In this document: positions 1-7,430 of the stretch, piece by piece
Position numbering within the stretch: position 1 is the stretch's first letter
How the letters are laid out: each line of letters starts with the position of its first letter
Assembly (NCBI GenBank): GCA_021325655.1
Contig: JAJPGT010000088.1
Location: 1-64,000, forward strand
DNA length: 64,000 bases
Source of the DNA: Pseudomonadota bacterium
GTDB taxonomy: Bacteria > Chloroflexota > UBA6077 > JAJPGT01
Direction of reading: 5' to 3'
Position numbers and translations under genes: made by a program
The notes under the pieces: model-generated
What the model saw: the letters and a program-made list of their open reading frames with translations, nothing else
Told to the model about the DNA's origin: nothing
Databases searched by the model: none

Positions 1-1
1 G

Positions 2-61
2 GCGGTCAACGCCACGGGCAGCTCGAGCTACGCCGGGCCAGTGAGCGCCGTGCCGCGCTAG
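2..61 (+). CDS. C-terminal end of a fibronectin type III-like protein (partial)
   Basis: The first 19 codons of the window read AVNATGSSSYAGPVSAVPR and end at a TAG. The pattern (A-V-N-x-x-G, then small residues, then V-x-A-x-P) is the last beta-strand of a fibronectin type III domain, usually found at the C-terminus of secreted or surface repeat proteins. A strong hairpin follows 20 bases downstream, which supports this being the real end of a gene. The rest lies outside the window, so the full function cannot be stated. Confidence 0.55.
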   Translation, partial: AVNATGSSSYAGPVSAVPR

Positions 62-80
62 GCGCAGCCCGCACGCTCCA

Positions 81-114
81 CAGGGCGCGGCGGGGTCATC
101 CCCGCCGCGCCCTG
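81..114 (+). terminator. Hairpin terminator after the fibronectin-III gene
   Basis: A perfect 15-bp GC-rich stem (81-95 with 100-114) closes on a TCAT loop, 19 bases after the stop codon. There is no T-run, as is common in GC-rich genomes. It sits between a plus-strand gene end and the minus-strand MFS gene end at 175, so it can act on both strands. Confidence 0.7.
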
Positions 115-174
115 GTGGCTGTCCAGGCCTCCGGGTTGAGCGGGGTGCGCGGAAGCTCGCCCCACAGCGCGGGG

Positions 175-1494
175 CTAGTCGACGGCGATGAGCTGCTTGC
201 CCTTCGTCTCCGGCAGAAACACCAAGGCGATCAGACACAGTCCATACGCCGCCGCGCCGAAGGCGATCGCCCCGGCCAGTCCCAGGCTGGCCGACAGTGC
301 GCCGATGATGGTCGGGAACAGCGCCCCGACGGCACGGCCGACGTTGTAGCAGAAGCCCTGGCCAGCGCCACGGGCGCGCGATGGGAATAGCTCGGCCAGG
401 TAGGAGCCAAAGCCGCTGAAGATGCCGGAGGCGAAGAATCCGAGCGGCAGCCCCAGCACCAGCAACAGCGCGTTGGCGCCCGTGGGGATGCCGGTGTACA
501 GAACGATCAGCACCGCGCTCAGGAGCGCGTAGAGCGCGAACGTCGCTCGCCGTCCGAGCCAGTCGTTGATGTAGCCGCTGGTGAGATAGCCTAGGAACGA
601 GCCGATGATCACCACCGCGGTGTAGCCGCCAGTGCCGACCACGGTGAGCTGGCGAGCACTCCTCAAGAACGTCGGCAGCCAGGTGAAGATCGAGTAGTAG
701 CCACCCTGGGCGCCGATCGCGAGCAGCGAGGCGGCGAGCGTCCGCCCGAGCAGGTCGGGGCGGAAGATCTGCACCAGCGGATTCGTCGTCGCGCCGCGCT
801 CCACCGCCTCGCGGGTTCGTGCCTCCTTCGCCCGCTGCGTCTCGACGTAGACCTGCGGCTCCTTGACGGCGCTGCGCACGTACAGGATCAGCAGCGCCGG
901 CAGGATGCCCAGCCAGAACAGGATGCGCCAGGCCAGGGTCGGGCTGGCCAGGCTGAACACCACGGTATACGCCACCGCCGCCAGTCCCCAGCCGATCGCC
1001 CAGGCGCTCTGGACTGCCCCGAGGACGCGCCCGCGCTGGGCCGGGTTGGCGATCTCCGCCACCAGGATCGCCCCGGCCGCCCACTCCCCGCCAAAGCCGA
1101 GCCCTTGCAGGGCGCGGAACAGCACGAGCTGCTGGTAGCTCTGGGCCAGGCCGGAGAGGAAGGTGAAGACTGAGTAGACGGCGATCGTGATCATCAACGT
1201 CCGCACCCGCCCGATCGTATCTGCCAGCAGCCCGGCCAGGACGCCCCCGAGCGCGGAGACGAGCAGCGTCGCGGTGGCGATCAGCCCCGCCTGGCTCTGC
1301 GACAGCGCGAACGTCGCCGCGATCGCCGTCAGTGAGAACGAGAAGACCATGAAGTCGAAGGCGTCCAGCGCCCAGCCCAGCGCCGATGCCCAGAAGGCGT
1401 GCCGTGCTGGCCCGGTGAGCGTTCGATACCACTCCAGATTGACGATCCCGGGCCCGCTCCGGGCTGTCACCGACCCTGCTGCCCGCTCGCGCAT
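175..1494 (-). CDS. MFS transporter, metabolite:H+ symporter (carboxylate/aromatic acid type)
   Basis: This 439-residue inner-membrane protein has about 12 hydrophobic segments. The first helix carries GWALDAFDFMVFSF, with the two Asp typical of the aromatic acid/sialate-like H+ symporter branch. The loop after helix 2 reads LADTIGRVRT (the MFS G-x-x-x-D-x-x-G-R motif) and helix 4 has RALQGLGFGGEWAAG, seen in the same branch. The ATG at 1494 is preceded by GGAGG at a 7-base distance, so the start is well supported. It is divergent from pxpABC, and uptake of an organic acid or cyclic amide is a reasonable guess. The substrate cannot be read from sequence. Confidence 0.85.
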   Translation of the reverse strand: MRERAAGSVTARSGPGIVNLEWYRTLTGPARHAFWASALGWALDAFDFMVFSFSLTAIAATFALSQSQAGLIATATLLVSALGGVLAGLLADTIGRVRTLMITIAVYSVFTFLSGLAQSYQQLVLFRALQGLGFGGEWAAGAILVAEIANPAQRGRVLGAVQSAWAIGWGLAAVAYTVVFSLASPTLAWRILFWLGILPALLILYVRSAVKEPQVYVETQRAKEARTREAVERGATTNPLVQIFRPDLLGRTLAASLLAIGAQGGYYSIFTWLPTFLRSARQLTVVGTGGYTAVVIIGSFLGYLTSGYINDWLGRRATFALYALLSAVLIVLYTGIPTGANALLLVLGLPLGFFASGIFSGFGSYLAELFPSRARGAGQGFCYNVGRAVGALFPTIIGALSASLGLAGAIAFGAAAYGLCLIALVFLPETKGKQLIAVD

Positions 1495-1628
1495 CCCGCG
1501 CCTCCAGCCCCGGCCAACACACGCTCGATACCTGCGTGTTCAATCCGCCGGATATATGCTTACTCTCAATCATAGCGCAGGCAATCGCTGCTGGAGGCAG
1601 TGTCGAGCGCCGCGGAGGAGACCAAACG

Positions 1629-2420
1629 ATGGCGGACACAACCAGATGTGTCGATTTCAATAGCGATCTTGGCGAAAGTTTCGGCGCCTGGACGCTGGGC
1701 GATGACGCGGCGATGGTGCAGTTCATTACCAGCGCCAACCTCGCCTGCGGCTTCCACGCCGCCGACTTCAGCGTCATGGATCGCACCGTTGCGCTCTGCC
1801 AACAGGCCGGCGTGGCGGTGGGAGCCCAGCCCGGTTTTCCAGACCTGCAGGGCTTCGGCCGCCGCTCCATGGGGCTGACGCCCACCGAGGTCGAGCAGAT
1901 GGTGCTCTACCAGATCGGCGCCCTGTACGGGTTCTGCCGGGCCCACGGCGTTGAGTTGACGCACGTCAAGCCCCACGGGGCGCTCTACAACCAGGCGGCG
2001 GTCGATCCGGCACTGGCGCGGGGGATCGCGCGGGGCGTGGCGCGCTTCAGCCGCGAGCTGCCGCTCGTCGGCCTGGCTGGCTCGACCGCCTTCGCCGAAG
2101 CCGCTGCCGAAGCGAACCTGCGCCTGATCCGCGAGGCGTTCGCCGACCGGCGCTACAACCCGGATGGAACCCTCCAGAGTCGTCGCGTGCCCGGCTCGCT
2201 GCTGACCGATCCAGAGGAGGCGGCGACGCAGGTGCTCCGCCTGGTGCAGGAGCACACAGTCGTCGCCCATGACGGCACGGTAGTCCCCGTCCAGGCCGAG
2301 AGCATCTGCTTCCACGGCGACACCCCGGGCGCACCGCGCATCGTCGCCACGGCCCGGGCGCGGCTCGAAGCGGCCGGGGTGTCGGTGCGGCCGATGCGGG
2401 CGCTGCTAGCCGCTCCATGA
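1629..2420 (+). CDS. pxpA: 5-oxoprolinase subunit A (LamB/YcsF family)
   Basis: PxpA works with PxpB and PxpC to open 5-oxoproline (pyroglutamate) to glutamate using ATP. The 263-residue protein starts with the family hallmark DFNSDLGESFG, followed by SANLACGFHAAD and later THVKPHGALYN, which are conserved in LamB/YcsF proteins. The reading frame is open further upstream, but the ATG at 1629 has a clear GGAGG 9 bases before it and gives the usual family length of about 255 residues. The stop overlaps the start of pxpB by ATGA, so the genes are translationally coupled. Confidence 0.93.
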   Translation: MADTTRCVDFNSDLGESFGAWTLGDDAAMVQFITSANLACGFHAADFSVMDRTVALCQQAGVAVGAQPGFPDLQGFGRRSMGLTPTEVEQMVLYQIGALYGFCRAHGVELTHVKPHGALYNQAAVDPALARGIARGVARFSRELPLVGLAGSTAFAEAAAEANLRLIREAFADRRYNPDGTLQSRRVPGSLLTDPEEAATQVLRLVQEHTVVAHDGTVVPVQAESICFHGDTPGAPRIVATARARLEAAGVSVRPMRALLAAP

Positions 2421-3124
2421 CCGCACCGGGCTCCAAGGTCCGCATCCGGCCGTTCGGCGAGGCTGCGCTCCTGGTCGAGCTGGGCGAGGAGCCAGAGCTT
2501 ACCGTGAACGGGCGGGTCCACGCCCTCGCCGCGGCGCTGGATGCCAGGCCGCTGCCCGGCCTGCGGTCGCTCGTTCCCGCCTACACCTCGCTGCTGGTGG
2601 AGTTCGACCCGCTCCTGGCCGACCCGACCGAGGTGGAAGCGGCGATCCGTGCCCGGCTGGAGCGCACCAGCGCCGCGGCACCGTTGCCCGGACGCTATCG
2701 CACTATCCCTACCGTCTACGGAGGCGAGTTCGGGCCGGACCTGAATGAGGTCGCCGCGCTAGTTGGGCTGAGTCCCACCGAGGTAATCGAGCGGCACAGC
2801 GGCACGGAGCAGCGGGTATACATGCTGGGCTTCGCCCCGGGCTTCCCGTATCTGGGCGACCTGCCGCCGGAGCTGGCACTGCCACGGCTCGCCACGCCGC
2901 GCGAGCGCGTTCCGGCCGGCTCCGTCGCGATTGCCGGCCGCCAGACCGGGATCTATCCTCGGCCTACGCCCGGGGGCTGGCGGCTGCTCGGCCGCACACC
3001 GCTGACGCTGTTCGACGAGCGACGCACCCCGCCGGCCTACCTGGCGCCCGGTGATCGCGTCCGCTTCGTCCCGATCGCGCCCGGTGAGTGGGCGCGCTAC
3101 GCCGGGCCGGCCCCCGACTGGTGA
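2417..3124 (+). CDS. pxpB: 5-oxoprolinase subunit B (KipI family)
   Basis: This 235-residue cytoplasmic protein belongs to the KipI/carboxyltransferase subdomain C-D family. The N-terminal half contains IRPFGEAALLVELG. The C-terminal half has the family block YMLGFAPGFPYLGDLP and later TPGGWRLLGRTPLTLF. It forms a complex with PxpC that drives ATP-dependent ring opening of 5-oxoproline. It overlaps pxpA by 4 bases at its start and pxpC by GTGA at its end, so the three subunits form one tight operon. In Bacillus the homologue also affects the sporulation kinase KinA. No such role can be inferred here. Confidence 0.93.
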   Translation: MTAPGSKVRIRPFGEAALLVELGEEPELTVNGRVHALAAALDARPLPGLRSLVPAYTSLLVEFDPLLADPTEVEAAIRARLERTSAAAPLPGRYRTIPTVYGGEFGPDLNEVAALVGLSPTEVIERHSGTEQRVYMLGFAPGFPYLGDLPPELALPRLATPRERVPAGSVAIAGRQTGIYPRPTPGGWRLLGRTPLTLFDERRTPPAYLAPGDRVRFVPIAPGEWARYAGPAPDW

Positions 3125-4209
3125 GCACGGTGGTCGAGGTGGAGGTCGTCGCGCCCGGGCTGCTCACCACCGTTCAGGACCCGTATGGCCGGCCGGGATT
3201 CGAGCGGTATGGGGTCGCGACAGGCGGTGCGCTGGATCCCTTCGCGGCAGAGGCGGCCAATCGACTGGTTGACAACCCTCCGCGGGCTGCCCTGCTGGAG
3301 CTCACCCTGGCCGGGCCAGAGCTGCGCTTCGGGGCCGCCAGCGCGATCGCCCTGTGCGGCGCCGACCTGGGCCCGACGCTGGACGGCCAGCCGCTCGCGC
3401 CCGGCTGGAGCGCCTTCGTCCGCCCGGGTGCGGTGCTCACGTTCGGCGATCGCCGCGCCGGGGCGCGCGCCTACCTCGCCATCGCCGGCGGCCTCTGCGT
3501 TCCGCCGGTGCTCGGCTCAGCCAGTACCGACCTGCGGGCCGGGTTCGGAGGCCTGGAGGGCCGCCCCCTACGCGCCGGCGACCGCCTCCAGGCTCCGCCC
3601 GCGCGCGACCTGGCCGCCCGCGCCGGGCGATTCCTGGCCGCCGCGGCCGATCTGCCTGCCCCCACGGCGCCCATCCGCGTGCTGCCCGGCCCGCACCTGG
3701 AGCGCTTCGCTCCGGAGGCGCTTGAAGCGCTGTGCGATGAACCCTGGCGGATCACCGAGCAGGCCGACCGCATGGGCTACCGGCTGGCCGGGCCGCGGCT
3801 GCGCCACCGCCAGGGTCCCGACGTCGTCTCGCTCGGCCTGCCGGTGGGCGCGATCCAGGTCCCCGGCGACGGCCAGCCGATCGTCCTGCTGGCGGATCAC
3901 CAGCCCACCGGCGGCTACACGGTGCTCGCCTGCGTGATTCGCGCCGACCTGCGCCGGCTCGCGCAGCGGCTGCCCGGGGAAACCGTTCGCTTTACATTGA
4001 CGACGCCGGAGGCGGCACGAGCGGCGCTGGCTGAGCAACGAGCGCTGCTCCAGGCGCTGCCAGCGGCGACCGAGTGGGACGCGCTGCGCTGGGCGGGCGC
4101 GCTCGGCGCCGCGCCGGTGCTGGGCGGAGCCGGGCGGCTCACCTCCTCTCGGCCGAGCTGCTCGCCCCGACCTGCCGCGCCCGATGACAGCGACACCGCC
4201 GCTTGCTAG
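3121..4209 (+). CDS. pxpC: 5-oxoprolinase subunit C (KipA family)
   Basis: This 362-residue protein of the KipA/biotin-dependent carboxyltransferase-like family is the third 5-oxoprolinase subunit. It begins VEVVAPGLLTTVQD, the family start signature, followed by GGALDPFAAEAAN and ending its core with LADHQPTGGYTVLA. I chose the GTG at 3121, which overlaps the pxpB stop as GTGA. An upstream ATG at 3088 would create a long overlap and add residues the family lacks. The last ~35 residues (Ser-Cys-Pro rich) are not conserved in the family and may be a diverged tail. The next operon gene, an ABC ATPase, begins at about this stop. Confidence 0.92.
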   Translation: MSTVVEVEVVAPGLLTTVQDPYGRPGFERYGVATGGALDPFAAEAANRLVDNPPRAALLELTLAGPELRFGAASAIALCGADLGPTLDGQPLAPGWSAFVRPGAVLTFGDRRAGARAYLAIAGGLCVPPVLGSASTDLRAGFGGLEGRPLRAGDRLQAPPARDLAARAGRFLAAAADLPAPTAPIRVLPGPHLERFAPEALEALCDEPWRITEQADRMGYRLAGPRLRHRQGPDVVSLGLPVGAIQVPGDGQPIVLLADHQPTGGYTVLACVIRADLRRLAQRLPGETVRFTLTTPEAARAALAEQRALLQALPAATEWDALRWAGALGAAPVLGGAGRLTSSRPSCSPRPAAPDDSDTAAC

Positions 4210-4231
4210 AATCCGCGTACCTTTGTCGGGG

Positions 4232-5074
4232 GTGAGCGTGACGGCCACGACGCGAACCGAGCTTCCGGCGACCGCCCAGGCGCAGTCCGGCGCCGCGATC
4301 TCGCTGCAGGGCGTCTCGATGGTCTTCGGGGCGCCCGACCAGCCGGGCGGAGGTGTGCGCGCCCTGCAGCAGGTGAGCCTGGAGGTTCAGCCGCGCGAGT
4401 TCGTCTCGTTGATCGGCCCCTCTGGCTGCGGCAAGTCGACGCTGCTGCGGCTGATCGGCGACCTGCTCAGCCCGACCGAGGGGACGATCCTGGTGAACGG
4501 CAAGTCGCCCCGCCAGGCGCGGCTATCGCGCGAATACGGAATCGTCTTTCAGCAGCCGGTGCTCTACGACTGGCGCACCGTCATCCAGAACGTCCAGCTC
4601 CCGCTGGAAGTGATGAAGGTGCCCCGGGCCGAGCGGGAGGAGCGGGCCCGCCAGCTCCTGCGGCTGGTCGGACTGGCTGAGTTCGCCCAGCGCTATCCCT
4701 GGGAGCTGTCCGGGGGGATGCAGCAGCGGGTGAGCATTGCCCGGGCGCTCTCCTTCCGCCCCTTGCTGCTGCTGATGGATGAGCCGTTCGGGGCGCTGGA
4801 CGAGATGACCCGCGAGCGGCTGAACCGCGAGCTACTGGACATCTGGGCCGAGACCGGGACCACGGTGGTGTTCGTCACGCACAGCATCGCCGAGGCGGTC
4901 TTCCTCTCCGACCGCGTGGTCGTGATGTCCCCGCGCCCCGGCCGGATCGAGACCGTCATCCCGGTCGATCTGCCCCGGCCGCGGGGGCCGGAGACGCGCG
5001 AGCTGCCGCGCTTCTTCGCGCTGATCGCCGAAATCCGGCACAACCTGCGCGAAGTGGAGCACCACGAGGGATGA
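4232..5074 (+). CDS. ABC transporter ATPase, NitT/TauT (nitrate/sulfonate/thiamine precursor) class
   Basis: A single ATP-binding cassette of about 280 residues. Walker A is GPSGCGKST, the Q-loop FQQPVLYDWRTV carries the class-typical YDWRTV, the signature is LSGGMQQR, Walker B LLLMDEPFGALDE and the switch His FVTHSIAEA. This Q-loop is characteristic of SsuB/TauB/ThiZ-type subunits. The frame is open back to an ATG at 4184 inside pxpC, but GTG codons at 4232 or 4238 lie next to a GGGGGTGAG stretch and avoid the overlap. The exact start is uncertain. Two matching permeases follow, and a matching binding protein lies 4 kb on. Confidence 0.92.
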   Translation: MSVTATTRTELPATAQAQSGAAISLQGVSMVFGAPDQPGGGVRALQQVSLEVQPREFVSLIGPSGCGKSTLLRLIGDLLSPTEGTILVNGKSPRQARLSREYGIVFQQPVLYDWRTVIQNVQLPLEVMKVPRAEREERARQLLRLVGLAEFAQRYPWELSGGMQQRVSIARALSFRPLLLLMDEPFGALDEMTRERLNRELLDIWAETGTTVVFVTHSIAEAVFLSDRVVVMSPRPGRIETVIPVDLPRPRGPETRELPRFFALIAEIRHNLREVEHHEG

Positions 5075-5090
5075 CGGGGAGCCGCTGCTA

Positions 5091-5987
5091 ATGGCCGCCG
5101 CCTCCACCCCGCGCCCGCGCGCTTTGGGCCTGGCCGCGCTTCCCGACGCGCTGGTGGTGCTGCTGGTCGCGCTCGCGCTGGTCGCCCTCTGGCAGCTCGC
5201 CGCCTGGCTCTACCTGACCGCCACGGTGCCGCCCGAGTTCCGCGAAGGGGTGATTACGGGCGCGGACACCCGGGTGCCGGCCGAGCTGCGCGTCGAGCAG
5301 ATGAAGCTGCCGCTGCCGTCGATGATCCTCGCCGCGCTGGCGAACCCGGACAACGCGGACCAGCTCTGGCTCGCCGGACTGACCACGCTGCGCAGCGCCG
5401 TGCTCGGCTTCGCCGTCGGGGCGACGGTCGGCTTCCTGCTCGCGCTGGCGATGGCGCAGGCCACGGTGCTGGAGCGCGGGCTGCTGCCCTACGTCATCGC
5501 CTCGCAGATGATCCCGGTGATCGCGCTCGGGCCGATCGTCTACAGCATCTTCAAGGACGAGGAGCTGTCGCGGGTGCTGATCGCTGCCTACGTCACCTTC
5601 TTCCCGGTGACGGTCAACACCCTGAAGGGCCTGCGCAGCGTCGATCCGAACTCCCTGGCGCTGATGGACTCCTACGCTGCCAGCCGCTGGCAGGTGTACC
5701 GGAAGCTGCGCATCCCGGCGGCGCTGCCCTACGTGTTCCAGGCGCTCAAGATCGCCGCTACCGCCAGCGTGATCGGGGCGATCGTGGTCGAACTGATGGG
5801 CGCCCAGCACGGGATCGGCGTCACCATCCTGCGGACACAGTACTACGGCCCGGCGAACGCCTACAAGCTCTGGGGGGCGATCGTCGTCGCCTCGCTGCTC
5901 GGGCTGCTGTTCTTCCAGCTCGTGGCGGTTGTCGAGCGGCTCGTGCTCGCCTGGCAGCCCGAATTCCGTCGCGGGCGGCACCGATGA
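5091..5987 (+). CDS. ABC transporter permease, NitT/TauT class (first of two)
   Basis: A 298-residue membrane protein with about six transmembrane segments and the BPD_transp_1 fold. The EAA-like coupling loop reads DSYAASRWQVYRKLRIPAALPY, typical of SsuC/TauC/ThiX permeases. An unusual hydrophilic stretch of about 45 residues (positions 42-85) separates the first helix from the core, longer than in most homologues. It begins 16 bases after the ATPase gene and overlaps the second permease by 4 bases (ATGA), so the pair probably forms a heterodimeric channel. Confidence 0.92.
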   Translation: MAAASTPRPRALGLAALPDALVVLLVALALVALWQLAAWLYLTATVPPEFREGVITGADTRVPAELRVEQMKLPLPSMILAALANPDNADQLWLAGLTTLRSAVLGFAVGATVGFLLALAMAQATVLERGLLPYVIASQMIPVIALGPIVYSIFKDEELSRVLIAAYVTFFPVTVNTLKGLRSVDPNSLALMDSYAASRWQVYRKLRIPAALPYVFQALKIAATASVIGAIVVELMGAQHGIGVTILRTQYYGPANAYKLWGAIVVASLLGLLFFQLVAVVERLVLAWQPEFRRGRHR

Positions 5988-6829
5988 GCAGCGCCCGCCC
6001 GGCCGCCGCCGCCCAGCCCTCCGCTGCGCCGCGTCCCCGCGCCGGCGGTGCGGCCCTGCGCGCCCGCCTCCAGGGCTGGGGGCTGCCCAGCGCCATCTTC
6101 GTCGCGCTGCTCGCCCTCTGGGAATCGAGCGCGATCCACGGCGCGCTCGGGCTGAAGGAGTACCAGCTTCCGTACCCGTCGCAGATCGCCCAGGCGATCA
6201 TCGATCGGCGCGAGGTGCTGCTCCAGGACGCCATCCCCTATACCGGGCTGGAGGCCCTCGTCGGACTGATCCTGGGCGGGCTGCTCGGCTTCGCCTGCTC
6301 CGTGCTGTTCGCCAACGTCCCCTTTCTCCGCCGCGGCGCGCTCCCGATCGCCGCCTCGCTCAACTCCATTCCGATCATCGCCATCGCCCCGATCGCGGTG
6401 CTCTGGCTGGGCTTCGGCCAGCCGTCGAAGATCGCCGTCGTCACCCTGATGACCTTCGCCCCGATGGTCGTCAACGCTTTCAAAGGGCTGTATTCCATCG
6501 ACCCGCAGCCATTGGAGCTGATGGAGAGCATCGCCGCCAACCCCTGGCAGGTGTTCGTGAAGCTCCGCCTGCCCCACTCGTTGCCCTACGTGTTCCAGGC
6601 GCTCAAGGTGGGGACCACCCTGGCGATGATCGGGGCACTGGTGGCGGAGTTCTTCAACGCCGAGCACGGGCTGGGTGTGACGCTGTCGAACAACATCCAG
6701 GTGGCGAAGATGCCGATGGCCTGGGCGGCGATCGTGGTCGCGGCGGTGCTGGGCCTGCTCTTCTTCGCCGTCGTCAGCCTGCTCGAGCGCGCCGCCATCC
6801 CCTGGCACGTCTCCTACCGCAAGCGCTAG
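5984..6829 (+). CDS. ABC transporter permease, NitT/TauT class (second of two)
   Basis: A 281-residue permease related to its neighbour. The coupling loop is ESIAANPWQVFVKLRLPHSLPY and the protein ends in a typical last helix AAIVVAAVLGLLFFAVVSLLE. The N-terminal 30 residues are Ala/Pro/Arg rich and look disordered. Two different permeases suggest a heterodimeric transporter, as in several riboflavin or pyrimidine-precursor systems of this class. It is the last gene of the pxpABC-ABC run; no gene follows for 600 bases. Confidence 0.92.
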   Translation: MSSARPAAAAQPSAAPRPRAGGAALRARLQGWGLPSAIFVALLALWESSAIHGALGLKEYQLPYPSQIAQAIIDRREVLLQDAIPYTGLEALVGLILGGLLGFACSVLFANVPFLRRGALPIAASLNSIPIIAIAPIAVLWLGFGQPSKIAVVTLMTFAPMVVNAFKGLYSIDPQPLELMESIAANPWQVFVKLRLPHSLPYVFQALKVGTTLAMIGALVAEFFNAEHGLGVTLSNNIQVAKMPMAWAAIVVAAVLGLLFFAVVSLLERAAIPWHVSYRKR

Positions 6830-6890
6830 CCGCCCTCTCTACCGCGGAGGCCTCGCCGCCGCCTGGCTCGCCCCTCGTGGCACCGCCAGG

Positions 6891-6924
6891 CTACCGGGCA
6901 CGCTCCGAGACGTATGCCCGGTGG
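6891..6924 (+). terminator. Possible terminator of the pxp-ABC operon
   Basis: The arms ACCGGGCA (6893-6900) and TGCCCGGT (6915-6922) form a perfect 8-bp stem that extends by two weaker pairs, with a 14-base loop. It lies 62 bases after the last permease gene and has no T-run. Confidence 0.35.
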
Positions 6925-7293
6925 GAGTGCCCGTGATGCAGAACGAGGCGTGGACACTGCACAGCCTGGCAGCCGGACCCTTCGCCTGAGGAAACGGCGG
7001 CACGCAGGCACCTCCGGCGCGCGCTCGAAGATCGGGCCGGGCTGGAGGGAAGCCGCTACACCCTGCGGCTCATCCCGTCCGCTGTCTCGCTGCCGCTGCT
7101 GTGCTGACCACCCACCACGCCGCGAGAGCGATCTCCGGCCAGCACCGGGCGGTGTGAGCAGCCAGGGCTAGAGGGCAGGATGCTGGCGCTCCCCGGAGTT
7201 GTCCAGACGTCGAGCGCTGCCTGCGACCAGTAGGCCAAGAGGAACAGCGGAATCCCTCCAGGCCGAGGTGAGCCTCTATCACGGCGCTCGTGC

Positions 7294-7324
7294 TTGCTGC
7301 CGGGTGACCGATTCACCCTATAGC
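7294..7324 (+). promoter_or_regulatory. Promoter-like site with a 19-bp spacer holding a palindrome
   Basis: TTGCTG (7294-7299) and TATAGC (7319-7324) are separated by 19 bases. The spacer contains the perfect inverted repeat GGGTGA-N5-TCACCC (7302-7307 and 7313-7318). A long 19-bp spacer with a central dyad is the architecture of MerR-regulated promoters. It points at the diguanylate cyclase gene about 100 bases downstream. No MerR gene is visible in the window. Confidence 0.35.
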
Positions 7325-7430
7325 CCGGCCCGGGACAGACGAATGACTACAGCACGGGAAGCCGCCAGCCCCACGCCCGACGAGACGGCGACCTGCACAT
7401 TCATCCATCACTGCTCTGCGGAGGGTGCCT

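Larger units (their letters stand above)
6830..7430. other. 600-base stretch without a supported gene
   Basis: No frame here shows a recognisable protein, good codon use or a ribosome site joined to a long frame. It contains a hairpin at 6891-6924, probably the end of the transporter operon, and near 7294-7324 a promoter-like site with an internal palindrome (listed separately). I looked for a thiamine-pyrophosphate riboswitch because of the NMT1-type transporter and did not find its conserved boxes. Confidence 0.5.

Noticed and set aside
6936-7000. Possible thiamine-pyrophosphate riboswitch (CCTGAGG near ACCCTTCG)
   Set aside because: The conserved CTGAGA and the full second box are missing, and the site follows the transporter genes instead of preceding them.
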